Assembly: GCF_904848625.1 (NCBI RefSeq)
Contig: NZ_CAJHCP010000001.1
Span: 124,001-188,000, forward strand
Length of the DNA stretch: 64,000 bases
Source of the DNA: Paraburkholderia metrosideri
GTDB taxonomy: Bacteria > Pseudomonadota > Gammaproteobacteria > Burkholderiales > Burkholderiaceae
Reading direction: 5' to 3'
Made by a program: the position numbers and the translations under genes. Numbering within the stretch: position 1 is the stretch's first letter; each line of letters opens with the position of its first letter. Positions 45,629 to 56,018 of this stretch are shown here, one piece after another. The notes under the pieces were generated by a model. That model worked only from the letters and a program-made list of their open reading frames with translations, did not search any database and was not told where the DNA came from.

Positions 45629-48600
45629 TTACGCAGACGGCGCAATGCCCGATCTGCGTGCTTTCCTCGACTCCCACCTCACGCGAACCCGGTCCATGTA
45701 CAGATAGACGACCGGCGTCGTGTAAAGCGTGAGCATCTGGCTCACGATCAATCCCCCCACGATCGCGATACCAAGCGGAGCCCGCAATTCCGCGCCTTCG
45801 CCGCTGCCGAACGCCAGCGGCAATGCGCCGAGCAGCGCGGCGAACGTGGTCATCATGATCGGCCGGAAGCGCAGCAGACACGCCTGGAAAATCGCCTCAC
45901 GCGACGACAGCCCCTGGCGCGACGCTTCGATCGCGAAGTCCACCATCATGATCGCGTTCTTCTTCACGATACCGATCAGCAGAATCACGCCGATCAGCGC
46001 AATGATGCTGAACTCGGTGTGAAACAGCAGCAGCGCGAGCAACGCGCCGACACCGGCTGACGGCAGGGTCGACAGAATGGTCAGCGGGTGGATGTAGCTC
46101 TCGTACAGCATCCCCAGCACGATATACACCGCCGCGAGCGCGGCGAGGATCAGGATCGGCTGGTCGGACATCGACTGCTGGAATGCCTGCGCGGTGCCCT
46201 GGAAGCTGCCGTGTATCGTGCCCGGCATGCCGATCTGCGCCATCGTGTCGTAAATCGCCGCAGTCGCCGTGGACAAGGACACGCCCGGCGGCAGATTGAA
46301 CGAGATCGTCGACGCGACGAACTGGCTCTGGTGATTCACCGACAGCGGCGTCGTGCCCGGCCCGAAGCTCGCGATGGCCGACAACGGCACCATCGTTTCT
46401 TTCGACGTGGACACGGCCGAGCCCGACGACGCACTCGACTTGCCGCTCGCCGCAATCGAGTTGATCGCCTGATTGCGCGCGGAGTCGGCTGCAATGCTGG
46501 CCGCGCTCGTGGCCGTGGTGCCCGCCGCGCCGCCCGACGACGCGCTGGTCGTGGTCGAGGTAGTCGGCGTGGTGGTTACCGTGCCCGCCGGCGCATTGGT
46601 GGTCTGCGCGCCGCTCGCGCTGCCGCCCGACGTACTGATGTAAATCTGGTTCAGCATTTCCGGGCTTTGCCAGTATCGCGGCGCGACTTCCATCACGACG
46701 TGATACTGATTCAGCGGGTTGTAGATCGTCGACACCTGACGCTGGCCGAACGCGTCGTACAGCGTGTTGTCGATCTGCGCGGGCTTGATGCCCACGCGCG
46801 ACGCGGTCGCGCGGTCGATCGTCACCATCGCTTCGAGGCCGCCTTGCTGCTGGTCGGAGTTCACGTCCGCGAGTTCGGGGCGCGCCTGCAGCGCTTCGGT
46901 CAGCTTGGGCCCCCACAGGTACAGGTCGGGCGTCGAGTCGGCAAGCAGCGTGAACTGGTACTGCGCGTTCGATTGCCGTCCGCCGACGCGAATGTCCTGC
47001 ACCGCTTGCAGGAACGTGCGCGCACCGGCCACGTCGCCGAGCGGCGCGCGCAGTTGCTGGATCACTTCATCGGCGGAGAGCTTGCGCTCGCTTTTCGATT
47101 TCAGCGACACGAACATGAAACCCGAGTTGGTCTGCCGGCCGCCGGTGAAGCCGACCACGCTTTCGACGGCGGGATTCTTGCCGACGATGTCCATCATCTG
47201 CGCGAACTTGCCCTTCATCGCCTGGAACGACGTGCTCTGGTCGGCCTGGATGCCGCCGACGAGCCGCCCGGTGTCCTGCTGCGGGAAAAAGCCCTTCGGG
47301 ATGATGATATACAGCCAGACGTTCAGGCCGATGGTCAGCAACAGGATCGTCACGATCAGCTTCGGATGCGCCAGCGCCCAGCCGAGCGAGCGCTCGTAGC
47401 CGCGCTGCAGCCACATGAAGCCGCGTTCGAGCCAGCGTCCGAAGCGGCCTTCTTCCTGTTTCTCGTGATGCTCTCGCAGCAGGCGCGAACACATCATTGG
47501 CGTGAGCGTGAGGGAGACGATCAGCGACACGCCGATAGCCAGCGACAACGTCAGCGCGAACTCGCGGAACAGCCGGCCGACAATGCCGCCCATCAGCAGG
47601 ATGGGCAGGAACACGGCGACCAGCGAGATGCTGATCGACAGCACCGTGAAGCCGACTTCGCGTGCGCCGATGAACGCGGCCTTCATGCGCGGCACGCCGT
47701 TCTCGATATGCCGTGAGATGTTCTCCAGTACCACGATCGCGTCGTCGACCACGAAGCCGGTCGCGATGGTCAGCGCCATTAGCGACAGGTTGTCGATCGA
47801 GAAGCCCAGCATGTACATCGCGCCGAACGTGCCGATGATCGAGATCGGCACGGCCACGGTGGGAATCAGCGTGGCGCGCCAGTTGCGTAGGAACAGGAAT
47901 ACGACCATCACCACCAGCGCCACGGCGATCATCAGCGTGCGCTCGGTATCTTTCAACGACGCGCGGATCGTGATGGAGCGGTCGGAGGTTGGCGCGATGT
48001 CGACGTCGGCGGGCAGCGACGCATGCAGTTGCGGCAGCATCGCCTTCACGCGGTCGACCGTGTCGATGATGTTGGCGCCCGGCTGGCGGTACAGGATCAC
48101 CAGCACCGAGTGCTTGCCGTTGAACAGGCCGAGATTGCGCAGATCCTCGACCGAATCGACCACCTCGCCCATGTCGGACAGCTTGACCGCCGCGCCGTTG
48201 CGATAGGCGATGACCAGGTCCTTGTATTGCGATGCCTTGCTCGCCTGGTCGTTGGTATAGATCTGCACGCGGTTGGCGCCGAATTCAATCGACCCTTTCG
48301 GGCTGTTCGCATTCGCCGCGGCCAGCGCCGCGCGCACGTCTTCGAGACCGATACCGTAGTGCGACAGCGCATTCGGCTCCAGTTCGACACGCACGGCCGG
48401 GTTGGCCGAACCGTTCACATCCACTTCGCCGACGCCGTCCACCTGCGACAACGACTGTTGCAGCACAGTCGCCGCCGAGTCGTACAACTGACCGGCGGTC
48501 AGCGTGTTCGACGTCAGCGCCAGAATCAGGATCGGCGCGTCGGCCGGATTGACCTTGTGGTACGTCGGGTTGCTGCGCAGGCTGGTGGGCAGATCGGCGC

Positions 48601-48946
48601 GCGCGGCGTTGATGGCGGCCTGCACGTCACGCGCGGCGCCGTCGATATCGCGGTTCAGACCGAACTGCATCGTGATCCGCGTCGAGCCGACCGAACTCTG
48701 CGAGGTCATTTCGGTGACGTCGGCAATCGAGCCGAGGTGCCGTTCGAGCGGACTCGCGACACTCGTGGCCACCGTCTCCGGGCTCCCGCCCGGCAACGAG
48801 GCCTGAACCGAGATGGTCGGGAAGTCGACCTGCGGCAGCGGAGCGACCGGCAGCTTCGTGAACGCGAACACGCCGGCCAGCGCGATGCCGATCGCCAGCA
48901 ACGTGGTGGCGACCGGGCGGGAAATAAACGGACGCGACAGGTTCAT
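45629..48946 (-). CDS. mdtC: RND efflux pump inner-membrane subunit (MdtC family)
   Basis: An 1105-residue RND transporter. The N-terminal [22 protein letters not shown], the transmembrane segment [20 protein letters not shown] with charged relay residues, and the C-terminal [20 protein letters not shown] are family signatures. MdtB and MdtC form a heterotrimer that exports drugs and bile-salt-like compounds. It is about 80 residues longer than E. coli MdtC. The excess is a Ser/Thr/Ala/Gly-rich insert at about residues 769-849 in the periplasmic docking region. It starts three bases after the mdtB stop, so the genes are coupled. Confidence 0.93.
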   Translation of the reverse strand: MNLSRPFISRPVATTLLAIGIALAGVFAFTKLPVAPLPQVDFPTISVQASLPGGSPETVATSVASPLERHLGSIADVTEMTSQSSVGSTRITMQFGLNRDIDGAARDVQAAINAARADLPTSLRSNPTYHKVNPADAPILILALTSNTLTAGQLYDSAATVLQQSLSQVDGVGEVDVNGSANPAVRVELEPNALSHYGIGLEDVRAALAAANANSPKGSIEFGANRVQIYTNDQASKASQYKDLVIAYRNGAAVKLSDMGEVVDSVEDLRNLGLFNGKHSVLVILYRQPGANIIDTVDRVKAMLPQLHASLPADVDIAPTSDRSITIRASLKDTERTLMIAVALVVMVVFLFLRNWRATLIPTVAVPISIIGTFGAMYMLGFSIDNLSLMALTIATGFVVDDAIVVLENISRHIENGVPRMKAAFIGAREVGFTVLSISISLVAVFLPILLMGGIVGRLFREFALTLSLAIGVSLIVSLTLTPMMCSRLLREHHEKQEEGRFGRWLERGFMWLQRGYERSLGWALAHPKLIVTILLLTIGLNVWLYIIIPKGFFPQQDTGRLVGGIQADQSTSFQAMKGKFAQMMDIVGKNPAVESVVGFTGGRQTNSGFMFVSLKSKSERKLSADEVIQQLRAPLGDVAGARTFLQAVQDIRVGGRQSNAQYQFTLLADSTPDLYLWGPKLTEALQARPELADVNSDQQQGGLEAMVTIDRATASRVGIKPAQIDNTLYDAFGQRQVSTIYNPLNQYHVVMEVAPRYWQSPEMLNQIYISTSGGSASGAQTTNAPAGTVTTTPTTSTTTSASSGGAAGTTATSAASIAADSARNQAINSIAASGKSSASSGSAVSTSKETMVPLSAIASFGPGTTPLSVNHQSQFVASTISFNLPPGVSLSTATAAIYDTMAQIGMPGTIHGSFQGTAQAFQQSMSDQPILILAALAAVYIVLGMLYESYIHPLTILSTLPSAGVGALLALLLFHTEFSIIALIGVILLIGIVKKNAIMMVDFAIEASRQGLSSREAIFQACLLRFRPIMMTTFAALLGALPLAFGSGEGAELRAPLGIAIVGGLIVSQMLTLYTTPVVYLYMDRVRVRWESRKARRSGIAPSA

Positions 48947-48949
48947 CGG

Positions 48950-51900
48950 TCAGTTCCCTGGATCGGCAGCGGGCGGCGTCGCGTCGTGGGGCGGCCTGCC
49001 GCGATTGAAGCGCTCACGCGCGCGACGGCCGAGCGAATCGAACGCGAGATAGATGACCGGCGTGGTGAACAGCGTCAGCAACTGGCTGACGATCAACCCA
49101 CCCGCAATCGCGATACCGAGCGGGCGGCGCAGTTCGGAACCGGCGCCGGTGCCGAGCATCAGCGGCAGCGCGCCGAGCAACGCGGCGAGCGTGGTCATCA
49201 GGATCGGCCGGAAACGCAGCAGACACGCCTGGTAGATCGCTTCGCGCGGCGGCTTGCCTTCCTCGCGCTCGGCGTAGAGCGCGAAGTCGATCATCATGAT
49301 CGCGTTCTTCTTCACGATACCGATCAGCAGCACGATGCCGATAATGCCGATGATGTCGAGATCGTGCCCGGTAATCAGCAACGCGAGCAGCGCGCCGACG
49401 CCCGCTGAAGGCAGCGTCGACAGAATCGTGATTGGGTGAATGAAGCTCTCGTACAGCACGCCGAGCACGATATACATCGTGACGATAGCCGCCAGAATCA
49501 GGAACAGCTCGTTCGACAGCGATGCCTGGAAGGCCAGCGCCGCACCCTGATAACGCGTCTGGAACGACGCCGGCAAGCCGATGTCCTTCTGCGCCTGGTC
49601 GATCGCCTTGACTGCCGCGCCGAGCGACGAGCCGGGCGCGAGGTTGAACGACACGGTAGTGGCCGGGAACTGGCTCAGGTGCGTGACCAGCAGCGGCGCG
49701 GGTTTCTCGATGAACTTCGCGATCGACGACAGCGGCACCTGGCCGGTCGTCGACGTGGAAGAGGGCAGGTAGATCGAATTCAGCGAGTCGGTGTAGTGCT
49801 GCATCTCCGGCAACGCTTCGAGAATCACCCGGTACTGGTTCGATTGCGTGAAGATGGTCGAGATGATCCGTTGGCCGAACGCGTCGTACAGCGCACTGTC
49901 GATCGTGGCTGGCGTAATGCCGAAGCGCGACGCGGTCGCGCGGTCGATCTCGATGAACACCGACTGGCCGTTGTCCTGCAGATCGGTCGCGACGTCTGCG
50001 AGCGCGGGCGACTGCTCCAGCCGCTCGATCAGTTTCGGCACCCACGTCGTGAATTCACTGATGTTCGGGTCGGTCAGCATGAACTGGTACTGCGTCGGGC
50101 TGACCGTCGAGTCGATGGTCAGATCCTGTACCGGCTGCATGTACAGCGACGCGCCCGGAATGTGCGCGACGTCACGCTGCAATTGCCGGATCACTTCGCT
50201 CGCGGTGTTGCTGCGGTCGTCGCGCGGCTTCAGGTTGATCAGCATGCGGCCGCTGTTCAGCGTGATATTGCTGCCGTCCACGCCGATGAACGATGTCAGG
50301 CTTTCCACGTCCGGGTTCTTCAGGATCTGCGCGGCGAGCGCCTGCTGCCGCTCGGCCATCGACGCATACGACACCGATTGCGGCGCCTGCGTGATCGCCT
50401 GGATCACACCGGTGTCCTGCACCGGGAAGAAGCCCTTCGGAATGTAAATGTAGAGCACCGCGGTCAGCACCAGCGTGAGCAGGCCGACGAACAGCGTGGA
50501 GCGTTGCCGGTTCAGCACCCACGTGAGTGCGACTGCATAGCGCGCGATCACCCAGTCGATCGCGCGGTGTGCCTTTGCTTCGAAGCGGTGGCTTTCATGC
50601 GGCGGCGTGTGGCGCAGCAGCTTCGCGCACATCATCGGCACGAGCGTCAGCGAGACCACCGCCGAAATCACGATGGTCACGGCGAGCGTGATCGCGAATT
50701 CGTGGAACAGGCGGCCGACCACGTCACCCATGAACAGTAGCGGGATCAGCACGGCGATCAGCGAGACGGTCAGCGAAATGATCGTGAAGCCGATCTGCTT
50801 CGAGCCCTTCAACGCAGCTTCGAGCGGTTCCTCGCCTTCCTCGACATAGCGCGCGATGTTTTCGATCATCACGATTGCGTCGTCGACCACGAAGCCGGTC
50901 GCGATGGTCAGCGCCATCAACGACAGGTTGTCCAGCGAGAAGCCGCACAGGTACATCACCGCGAGCGTGCCGATCAGCGACAGCGGCACCGACAGACTCG
51001 GAATGATGGTCGCGTAGACGTTGGCGAGGAACAGGTACATCACCAGCACGACCAGCACGACCGACATCGCCAGTTCGAACTGCACGTCGCGCACGGACGC
51101 GCGGATCGTGGTGGTGCGGTCGGTGACGATGCGCACGTCGAGCGCGGCGGGCAGCGACTGCTGCAACTGCGGCAGCAAGGCCTTGATGCTGTCCACCACC
51201 TGGATCACGTTCGCGCCCGGCTGGCGCTGCACGTTCAGGATGATGGCCGGCGTGTTGTCGACCCATGCGCCGAGCTTGGTGTTTTCCGCGCCCTGAACGA
51301 TGTTGGCGACGTCGGTCAGCATCACCGGACGGCCGTTCTTGTACGCGATCACGGCGCTCTTGTACTGGTCGGCGTCGGTGAGCTGGTCGTTCGAGTTGAT
51401 CGTGTAGTTGCGCGTCGGGCCGTCGAAGTTACCCTTCGGCGTGTTGACGTTCAGGTTCGAAATCGTGGTGCGCAGATCGTCCAGATTCAGGCCGTAGGCG
51501 GCGAGCGCACGCGGGTTCGCCTGGATGCGCACCGCGGGGCGCTGGCCGCCCGACAGACTGACCAGACCCACGCCCGCGACCTGCGAGATTTTCTGCGCGA
51601 GACGCGTGTCGGCCATGTCCTGCACCTGGGTCATTGGCAGGGTGGGCGACGTGATCGCGAGGGTGATGATCGGCGCGTCGGCCGGGTTGACCTTCGCGTA
51701 GATAGGCGGCGCGGGCAGGTCCGACGGCAGCAGGTTGCCGGCCGCATTGATTGCGGCCTGGACTTCCTGCTCGGCGATGTCGAGCGGCAGGTCGAGACTG
51801 AATTGCAGCGTGATGATCGACGAGCCGGCCGAGCTTTGCGACGACATCTGATTGAGCGACGGCATTTGCCCGAACTGCCGTTCGAGCGGCGCAGTGACCG

Positions 51901-52084
51901 ACGACGTCATCACGTCCGGGCTTGCGCCCGGATAGAAGGTCTGCACCTGGATCGTCGGGTAGTCGACCTCGGGCAGCGCCGACAGCGGCAAAAAGCGCAG
52001 CGCGACGAGACCGACCAGCATGATCGCCGCCATCAGCAGCGCAGTGCCGACGGGACGCAGAATAAAAGCGCGGGATGGATTCAT
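48950..52084 (-). CDS. mdtB: RND efflux pump inner-membrane subunit (MdtB family)
   Basis: A 1044-residue RND transporter, second inner-membrane subunit of the MdtABC pump. The N-terminal [23 protein letters not shown], the relay segment [21 protein letters not shown] and [20 protein letters not shown] are typical. There is no insert in the docking region, unlike its partner, and the length matches MdtB (about 1040). It follows mdtA by 18 bases and precedes mdtC by three, a standard mdtABC order. Confidence 0.94.
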   Translation of the reverse strand: MNPSRAFILRPVGTALLMAAIMLVGLVALRFLPLSALPEVDYPTIQVQTFYPGASPDVMTSSVTAPLERQFGQMPSLNQMSSQSSAGSSIITLQFSLDLPLDIAEQEVQAAINAAGNLLPSDLPAPPIYAKVNPADAPIITLAITSPTLPMTQVQDMADTRLAQKISQVAGVGLVSLSGGQRPAVRIQANPRALAAYGLNLDDLRTTISNLNVNTPKGNFDGPTRNYTINSNDQLTDADQYKSAVIAYKNGRPVMLTDVANIVQGAENTKLGAWVDNTPAIILNVQRQPGANVIQVVDSIKALLPQLQQSLPAALDVRIVTDRTTTIRASVRDVQFELAMSVVLVVLVMYLFLANVYATIIPSLSVPLSLIGTLAVMYLCGFSLDNLSLMALTIATGFVVDDAIVMIENIARYVEEGEEPLEAALKGSKQIGFTIISLTVSLIAVLIPLLFMGDVVGRLFHEFAITLAVTIVISAVVSLTLVPMMCAKLLRHTPPHESHRFEAKAHRAIDWVIARYAVALTWVLNRQRSTLFVGLLTLVLTAVLYIYIPKGFFPVQDTGVIQAITQAPQSVSYASMAERQQALAAQILKNPDVESLTSFIGVDGSNITLNSGRMLINLKPRDDRSNTASEVIRQLQRDVAHIPGASLYMQPVQDLTIDSTVSPTQYQFMLTDPNISEFTTWVPKLIERLEQSPALADVATDLQDNGQSVFIEIDRATASRFGITPATIDSALYDAFGQRIISTIFTQSNQYRVILEALPEMQHYTDSLNSIYLPSSTSTTGQVPLSSIAKFIEKPAPLLVTHLSQFPATTVSFNLAPGSSLGAAVKAIDQAQKDIGLPASFQTRYQGAALAFQASLSNELFLILAAIVTMYIVLGVLYESFIHPITILSTLPSAGVGALLALLITGHDLDIIGIIGIVLLIGIVKKNAIMMIDFALYAEREEGKPPREAIYQACLLRFRPILMTTLAALLGALPLMLGTGAGSELRRPLGIAIAGGLIVSQLLTLFTTPVIYLAFDSLGRRARERFNRGRPPHDATPPAADPGN

Positions 52085-52102
52085 GCGGTAAGTGCCGTGC
52101 CT

Positions 52103-53542
52103 TTATTCGGAAGCTTGCGCGTCGCGTTTGTGACGATGGCCGTGCGCGCCCGAAGCGCCCGACGCACCGGCGGCCCACGCGCCACTGCCGGCGTGCGCGC
52201 CATGCGCACCCGACGCGCCACGCGGACGATCTGCCGGAATGGTGATCTTCGCGCCTTCGCGCAGACGGTCCGAACCGTCGATCACCACGCGCTCGCCGAC
52301 CTGCAAACCGGACTGGATACTGGTGCGCTCGCCGTCCACCGGGCCGATCTTGACCTGACGCACCGTGACGGTGTTATCCGGCTTTACGACATACACGAAC
52401 TGACCCATCGAGCCATTGAGCACGGCCGTGGTCGGCACGATCACCGCGTCCTTGATCGTATCGACCAGCAGGCGCGTGTTCACGAACTGATTCGGGAACA
52501 GCTTGCTGTCGTTGTTGTTGAAGAGCGCACGCAGCCGCACCGTGCCGGTGGTGGTGTCGATCTGGTTGTCCATCGTCTTCAGCGAGCCGACTTCGAGCGG
52601 CGTGGTATTCGCGCGGTCATAAGCGGTGGCCGACAGCTGCTCGCCGTTCTGCGTGTGCTGGATGATCTGTTGCAGGTTGTCTTCGGAGGTCGTGAAGATC
52701 ACGCTGATGGGCTGCAATTGCGTAATCACGACGATGCCGGTCGCGAGGTTGGACGTCACGTAGTTACCCGGATCGACCTGGCGCAAGCCGACCCGTCCCG
52801 ACACCGGCGCGGTGATGCGCGCGTAGACGAGGTCGAGCTTGAAGCTGTCGATGCTTGCCTGGTCGGACTTCACCGTGCCTTCGTACTGACGCACCAGCGA
52901 GGCCTGCGTATCGACCTGCTGGCTCGCGATCGAGTCCTGCGCGAGCAGCGTCTGATAACGCTTCAGGTCGAGGCGCGCGGTTTGCAGCAGCGCCTGGTCA
53001 CGCACCAGCGTGCCTTGCGCATTTTCCAGCGAGATCTGGTAAGGGCGCGGGTCGATCTGGGCGAGCACGTCACCCTTCTTGACCATCTGGCCTTCCTTGA
53101 AATAGACGTCCTGCAACACACCGCTCAACTGCGGCAGCACCGTGACGGTGGCGAGCGGCGTGACGGTGCCGAGCGCGGTCAGTACGACCGGCATTTCGCC
53201 TTGCACGGCGCTCGCCACGTGAACTGGTTGCGGCAGGTTGCCCATGCCGCCGCGGCCGCCGCGCCCACCGGCGCGCGCGCCGCTTGCACCACTCGCACCA
53301 CTCGCGCCGCGTGCCTCGGACGCCCCGCCTGCTGCGCCAGGACCGCCCCACGGGTGCCAGCGCCACAGCACGACACCGACGATGACCAGCGCAGCAACGA
53401 TCAATGCAATAGTGCGGCCCCGGTGCCGCTTCACTGGGCCACGCGGATCGCCTGGCTTGCCGGCCGCAGCGCCGTTGGGGCGCGATTGGGAAGCCTGGTC
53501 GGCGGGATGTGAAGTTTCCGAATGCTTTTGTTGTTCGTCCAT
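52103..53542 (-). CDS. mdtA: RND efflux periplasmic adaptor (MdtA family)
   Basis: A 479-residue membrane-fusion protein. A cytoplasmic tail is followed by one transmembrane helix (about 44-64, TIALIVAALVIVGVVLW), then a Gly/Ala/Arg/Ser-rich linker. The lipoyl and alpha-hairpin domains include LPQLSGVLQDVYFKEGQMVKKGDVLAQIDPRPY, and the beta-barrel domain IDTTTGTVRLRALFNNNDSKLFPNQFVNTRL. Both the linker and the last 40 residues are collagen-like low complexity (Gly-Ala-Ser-His). It bridges the pump to an outer-membrane channel, which is not encoded here. Confidence 0.93.
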   Translation of the reverse strand: MDEQQKHSETSHPADQASQSRPNGAAAGKPGDPRGPVKRHRGRTIALIVAALVIVGVVLWRWHPWGGPGAAGGASEARGASGASGASGARAGGRGGRGGMGNLPQPVHVASAVQGEMPVVLTALGTVTPLATVTVLPQLSGVLQDVYFKEGQMVKKGDVLAQIDPRPYQISLENAQGTLVRDQALLQTARLDLKRYQTLLAQDSIASQQVDTQASLVRQYEGTVKSDQASIDSFKLDLVYARITAPVSGRVGLRQVDPGNYVTSNLATGIVVITQLQPISVIFTTSEDNLQQIIQHTQNGEQLSATAYDRANTTPLEVGSLKTMDNQIDTTTGTVRLRALFNNNDSKLFPNQFVNTRLLVDTIKDAVIVPTTAVLNGSMGQFVYVVKPDNTVTVRQVKIGPVDGERTSIQSGLQVGERVVIDGSDRLREGAKITIPADRPRGASGAHGAHAGSGAWAAGASGASGAHGHRHKRDAQASE

Positions 53543-53958
53543 CGGTTCGGTCAGGTGGCAGGCTTTGATGTGAGCCGCTCGCGCAGTCCAGCGGGAACCG
53601 AGGTTCGGCGGACTGGCACGCGGGTGGCATGACAGGCAGTTGTTGGTGACAGCGGACGCAGCGCGCGTTTTTTAGCGCGATGCTACCCGACGCGCGGGGC
53701 AGAGATGTTAACGCAATGCGTTATTCACGCAGCTTTGCCGGGGTTGTCAGCGTGGCTATTCTTCACCCTGTCGGGATATTCGCCCCCGGCTGGAACCCAT
53801 CGGACATACGCTCCGCGCGACGGAAAACGCATGATCCTACGTTGTGCCGTCCGTAACAGTCCACCTGTGTATTTTTCTTTTGATTACAAAGGTTACAGGA
53901 TGTACTGCCACGGCGACGGGCATTCCAGTGGCCACCGACCGGCAAGCCCGCGGGTGCT
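53543..53958. other. intergenic region upstream of mdtABC
   Basis: These 416 bases lie between the mdtA start and the IclR stop, both on the minus strand, and should hold the mdtABC promoter. Short open frames have no family features, and I see no clear operator. Confidence 0.45.
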
Positions 53959-54795
53959 TCAGTTGTCGAGTCGACGCCCCGGCGTGCCGCCTATTTCGAG
54001 AACGATTTTGCTGATGCATTCAAGCAACGCCGGCGCAGCGCGCGAGATCAGCCAGTCACGCGGACACTGATCCGCCGAGCCGCCGCAATTGACGGCGTAG
54101 CGCTCGCCGGAGGGCCCGACGAAACCTAGCGCGATCGCGTTCAGGCCGTTGTACCACTCGCCCGTGGCGATCGCGAACCCCTGTTCGATGGTCTCCTGCA
54201 ACGCGCTTTCCAGCCGGCTGCCGATATGACCCCAGTCGTCGCCTTCCGCTGCCTGAAGGCCAATCAGCAACTTGTCGCGTTCGGATTCGGCGAGGGCGGC
54301 CAGGTACGCGCGGCCCACCGCCGTGCGGCTAAGATTCATCCGCGAGCCGATTTCAAGGCGCGACACGAGGACCGCCGACCGAGGCCGGATCGCGTCGATC
54401 ACCACCATGTCGAAGCGATCCCGCACGGCGAGGTGAACCGACAACGACGTACGTTCGGCCAGTTCGATCAGGAAGGGCCGCGCGCGGGCGCGAATGTCGA
54501 AGTTGCGCAGAAAACCGTTGCTCAACTCCAGCACCGATGAGGTCAGCACGAAACGCTCGCTGTCCGGCAGTCTGAACAGGAAGCCGGCGCCAACCAGAGT
54601 CGCCGTGATGCGCGATACCGTCGGTTTGGGGATGCCGGTCAGTTCGGTCAGTTCACGATTGCTGAGCGGCGCGTCGGCCGCCGCGACCGAACGCAGGACG
54701 GTCAGACCACGGGCTAGCGCGGTGACTTCGTCGCTGGAGCCGTCTTTTTCCTTGGTCACGTCTGCGGGAGTGGCAGGGCGAACGGGTGGGTTCAT
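53959..54795 (-). CDS. IclR-family transcriptional regulator
   Basis: A 278-residue IclR regulator. The winged helix (about 23-85) contains APLSNRELTELTGIPKPTVSR and the wing FRLPDSERFVLTSSVLELSNGF. The effector domain (about 95-270) shows LSVHLAVRDRFDMVVID and the pattern GRAYLAAL typical of the family. Ligand and targets are unknown. It reads away from the AT-rich spacer at 54796-55214, whose promoter region it may control, and toward mdtABC. Any link to the efflux genes is only positional. Confidence 0.92.
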   Translation of the reverse strand: MNPPVRPATPADVTKEKDGSSDEVTALARGLTVLRSVAAADAPLSNRELTELTGIPKPTVSRITATLVGAGFLFRLPDSERFVLTSSVLELSNGFLRNFDIRARARPFLIELAERTSLSVHLAVRDRFDMVVIDAIRPRSAVLVSRLEIGSRMNLSRTAVGRAYLAALAESERDKLLIGLQAAEGDDWGHIGSRLESALQETIEQGFAIATGEWYNGLNAIALGFVGPSGERYAVNCGGSADQCPRDWLISRAAPALLECISKIVLEIGGTPGRRLDN

Positions 54796-54992
54796 GTGAT
54801 TTTTTTGGAACTGTATTTCAAATTATTCGTTTGCAATCTGCTGATGACGATGCCACAGCAGGCCGCCAGTCACCCCGGCCGGGGGTGCTGATTCCGTTTT
54901 TCATCAGAACATTCATTGTATCGGAATATTTTTCCGTTACGAATTACGCTTTTTAGATTTTGCTTGACTTAGTCAGCATAAGCATAAAAAAT
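54796..54992. other. AT-rich promoter-like spacer
   Basis: This stretch upstream of the IclR gene is far richer in A and T than the surrounding genome. It includes a TTGACT box at 54964-54969 and an A/T-rich TAAAAA at 54985-54990, which are 15 bases apart, slightly short for a sigma-70 promoter. No protein is encoded here. Confidence 0.5.
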
Positions 54993-55214
54993 GGAATCTC
55001 ATTTCGAAAGACGCTTTCAGATTCCGATTTGTTTAAAGAATTTGAATTCACCGTGACTCCGTTTGTGTCGATTGTCTTCACAATTCCATGTCACCGTCTG
55101 TAGTTAGGGCCGCATTGCGCTCTAACTGTCGAATCCCGTCTCTCAGGTTCTAGCACGGCCCTCGGAATGGCTAGAACTTTTTAAGGCGTCACGGCAACGT
55201 GACGCCTTTTTTTT
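54993..55214 (+). ncRNA. candidate small RNA ending in a strong terminator
   Basis: No ORF with family features lies between the IclR gene and crcB, yet the plus strand ends in a classic intrinsic terminator at 55183-55214. Three more hairpins precede it. The first pairs GGAATCT (54993-54999) with AGATTCC (55019-55025) and has an inner GAAAG/CTTTC stem. The second is GUUAGGGC/GCUCUAAC (55103-55110 with 55119-55126, including one G-U pair). The third is GUUCUAGC/GCUAGAAC (55147-55154 with 55170-55177). A possible promoter begins at 54964. The pattern suggests a free-standing RNA of about 220 bases; no known family is recognised. Confidence 0.55.
55183..55214 (+). terminator. strong intrinsic terminator with no gene before it
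   Basis: A perfect 11-base inverted repeat (AAGGCGTCACG at 55183-55193, complement at 55198-55208) with loop GCAA, followed by eight Ts. The nearest upstream protein gene on this strand is more than 10 kb away (45028-45492), so it belongs to another transcript. Confidence 0.93.
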
Positions 55215-55306
55215 CGCCTGGCGTTTTGGCTTGCGCGCAGCCCCGGCTCAGCGCTGATTTGAGCGAGAGCGAGGCGCGCTCCGTTTGCGTTGCCGCTGCC
55301 AGCGCG

Positions 55307-55687
55307 TTAGCGCGACAGCAACGACACGGTTGCAATGCCCAGAATCGTCATGACCAGCGACGCGCTCACGTGAATCGCGACTTCGCCCGCAGCCCAGCCG
55401 AGCCGGCCGTCCTGCAGGCGCTGCACGACTTCAGCCGAAAAGGTCGAAAAAGTGGACAAGCCGCCCATCAGGCCGGTAATGACGAAAAGCCGCCATTCCG
55501 GTGCGATTTGCGGCGCGCGGGCAAAGCCTGCGACCGCGACCCCGATGATGTAGCCGGCAATCACGTTGGCGGCCAACGTGCCGAGCGGCAAGCCGCTAAA
55601 AATGCCATTCAGGCGGATGCCGAGAAACCAGCGAAACAACGAGCCGAGCGCACCGCCAATAGCGACTGCAAGGAAGGACCAATACAT
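55307..55687 (-). CDS. crcB: fluoride ion channel CrcB/Fluc
   Basis: A 126-residue, four-helix membrane protein of the Fluc family that exports fluoride. [15 protein letters not shown] at the start, [15 protein letters not shown] near residue 37, and [17 protein letters not shown] near 78 are the pore-lining family motifs; the phenylalanines of the F-box lie in STFSTFS. The ATG at 55687 gives the standard length; the frame is open to 55780. A fluoride riboswitch lies upstream on the same strand, so it should be induced by fluoride. Confidence 0.95.
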   Translation of the reverse strand: MYWSFLAVAIGGALGSLFRWFLGIRLNGIFSGLPLGTLAANVIAGYIIGVAVAGFARAPQIAPEWRLFVITGLMGGLSTFSTFSAEVVQRLQDGRLGWAAGEVAIHVSASLVMTILGIATVSLLSR

Positions 55688-55767
55688 GGGAAAAGCCTGA
55701 CAGAACCGGAGGGTCGACGAACCGGACCGGGCGGGCGCGCGATGCCGCGTCCATGGGTGTCCGGGCG

Positions 55768-55820
55768 AAGCAGGCATCATCAGCCACGAGGGCGGTTAAT
55801 GGAGAATGCCATCTCCAGCG
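55768..55820 (-). promoter_or_regulatory. fluoride (crcB-motif) riboswitch
   Basis: Read on the minus strand, the sequence GGAGATGGCATTCTCCATTA begins at 55816 and is followed by ACCGCC, a short hairpin and CTGATGATGCC ending at 55773. This matches the fluoride aptamer as known from Pseudomonas syringae, with the long-range pairing of GGCATT-like sequence and GATGCC. It is about 85 bases upstream of the crcB start. How it controls expression (termination or start-site access) is not clear from the sequence. Confidence 0.9.
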
Positions 55821-56018
55821 CGCAAGTCTAACATCGGCGCGGATATGGAGGGACAGGTCAGGGCGCGTGAAGAAGGCCCTCGCGCGGGTGGTTTGTGTCG
55901 GCGCGAGCCGTTGGCAGGAGCCCGGGCGGAGCCTGCAAAGCCCGGCGTCGCGCGCCGGGTCCGGCGCGCGACCAGCCAATCCCTACCCGCTCCAGTGTCC
56001 GGGCTGGGCGCGCGCGAC

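Noticed and set aside
46088..49408. Large plus-strand frames (46088-47716 and 48023-49408) inside the efflux genes
   Set aside because: They are antisense to mdtC and mdtB, which are complete and conserved; the predicted products are Arg/His-rich shadows.
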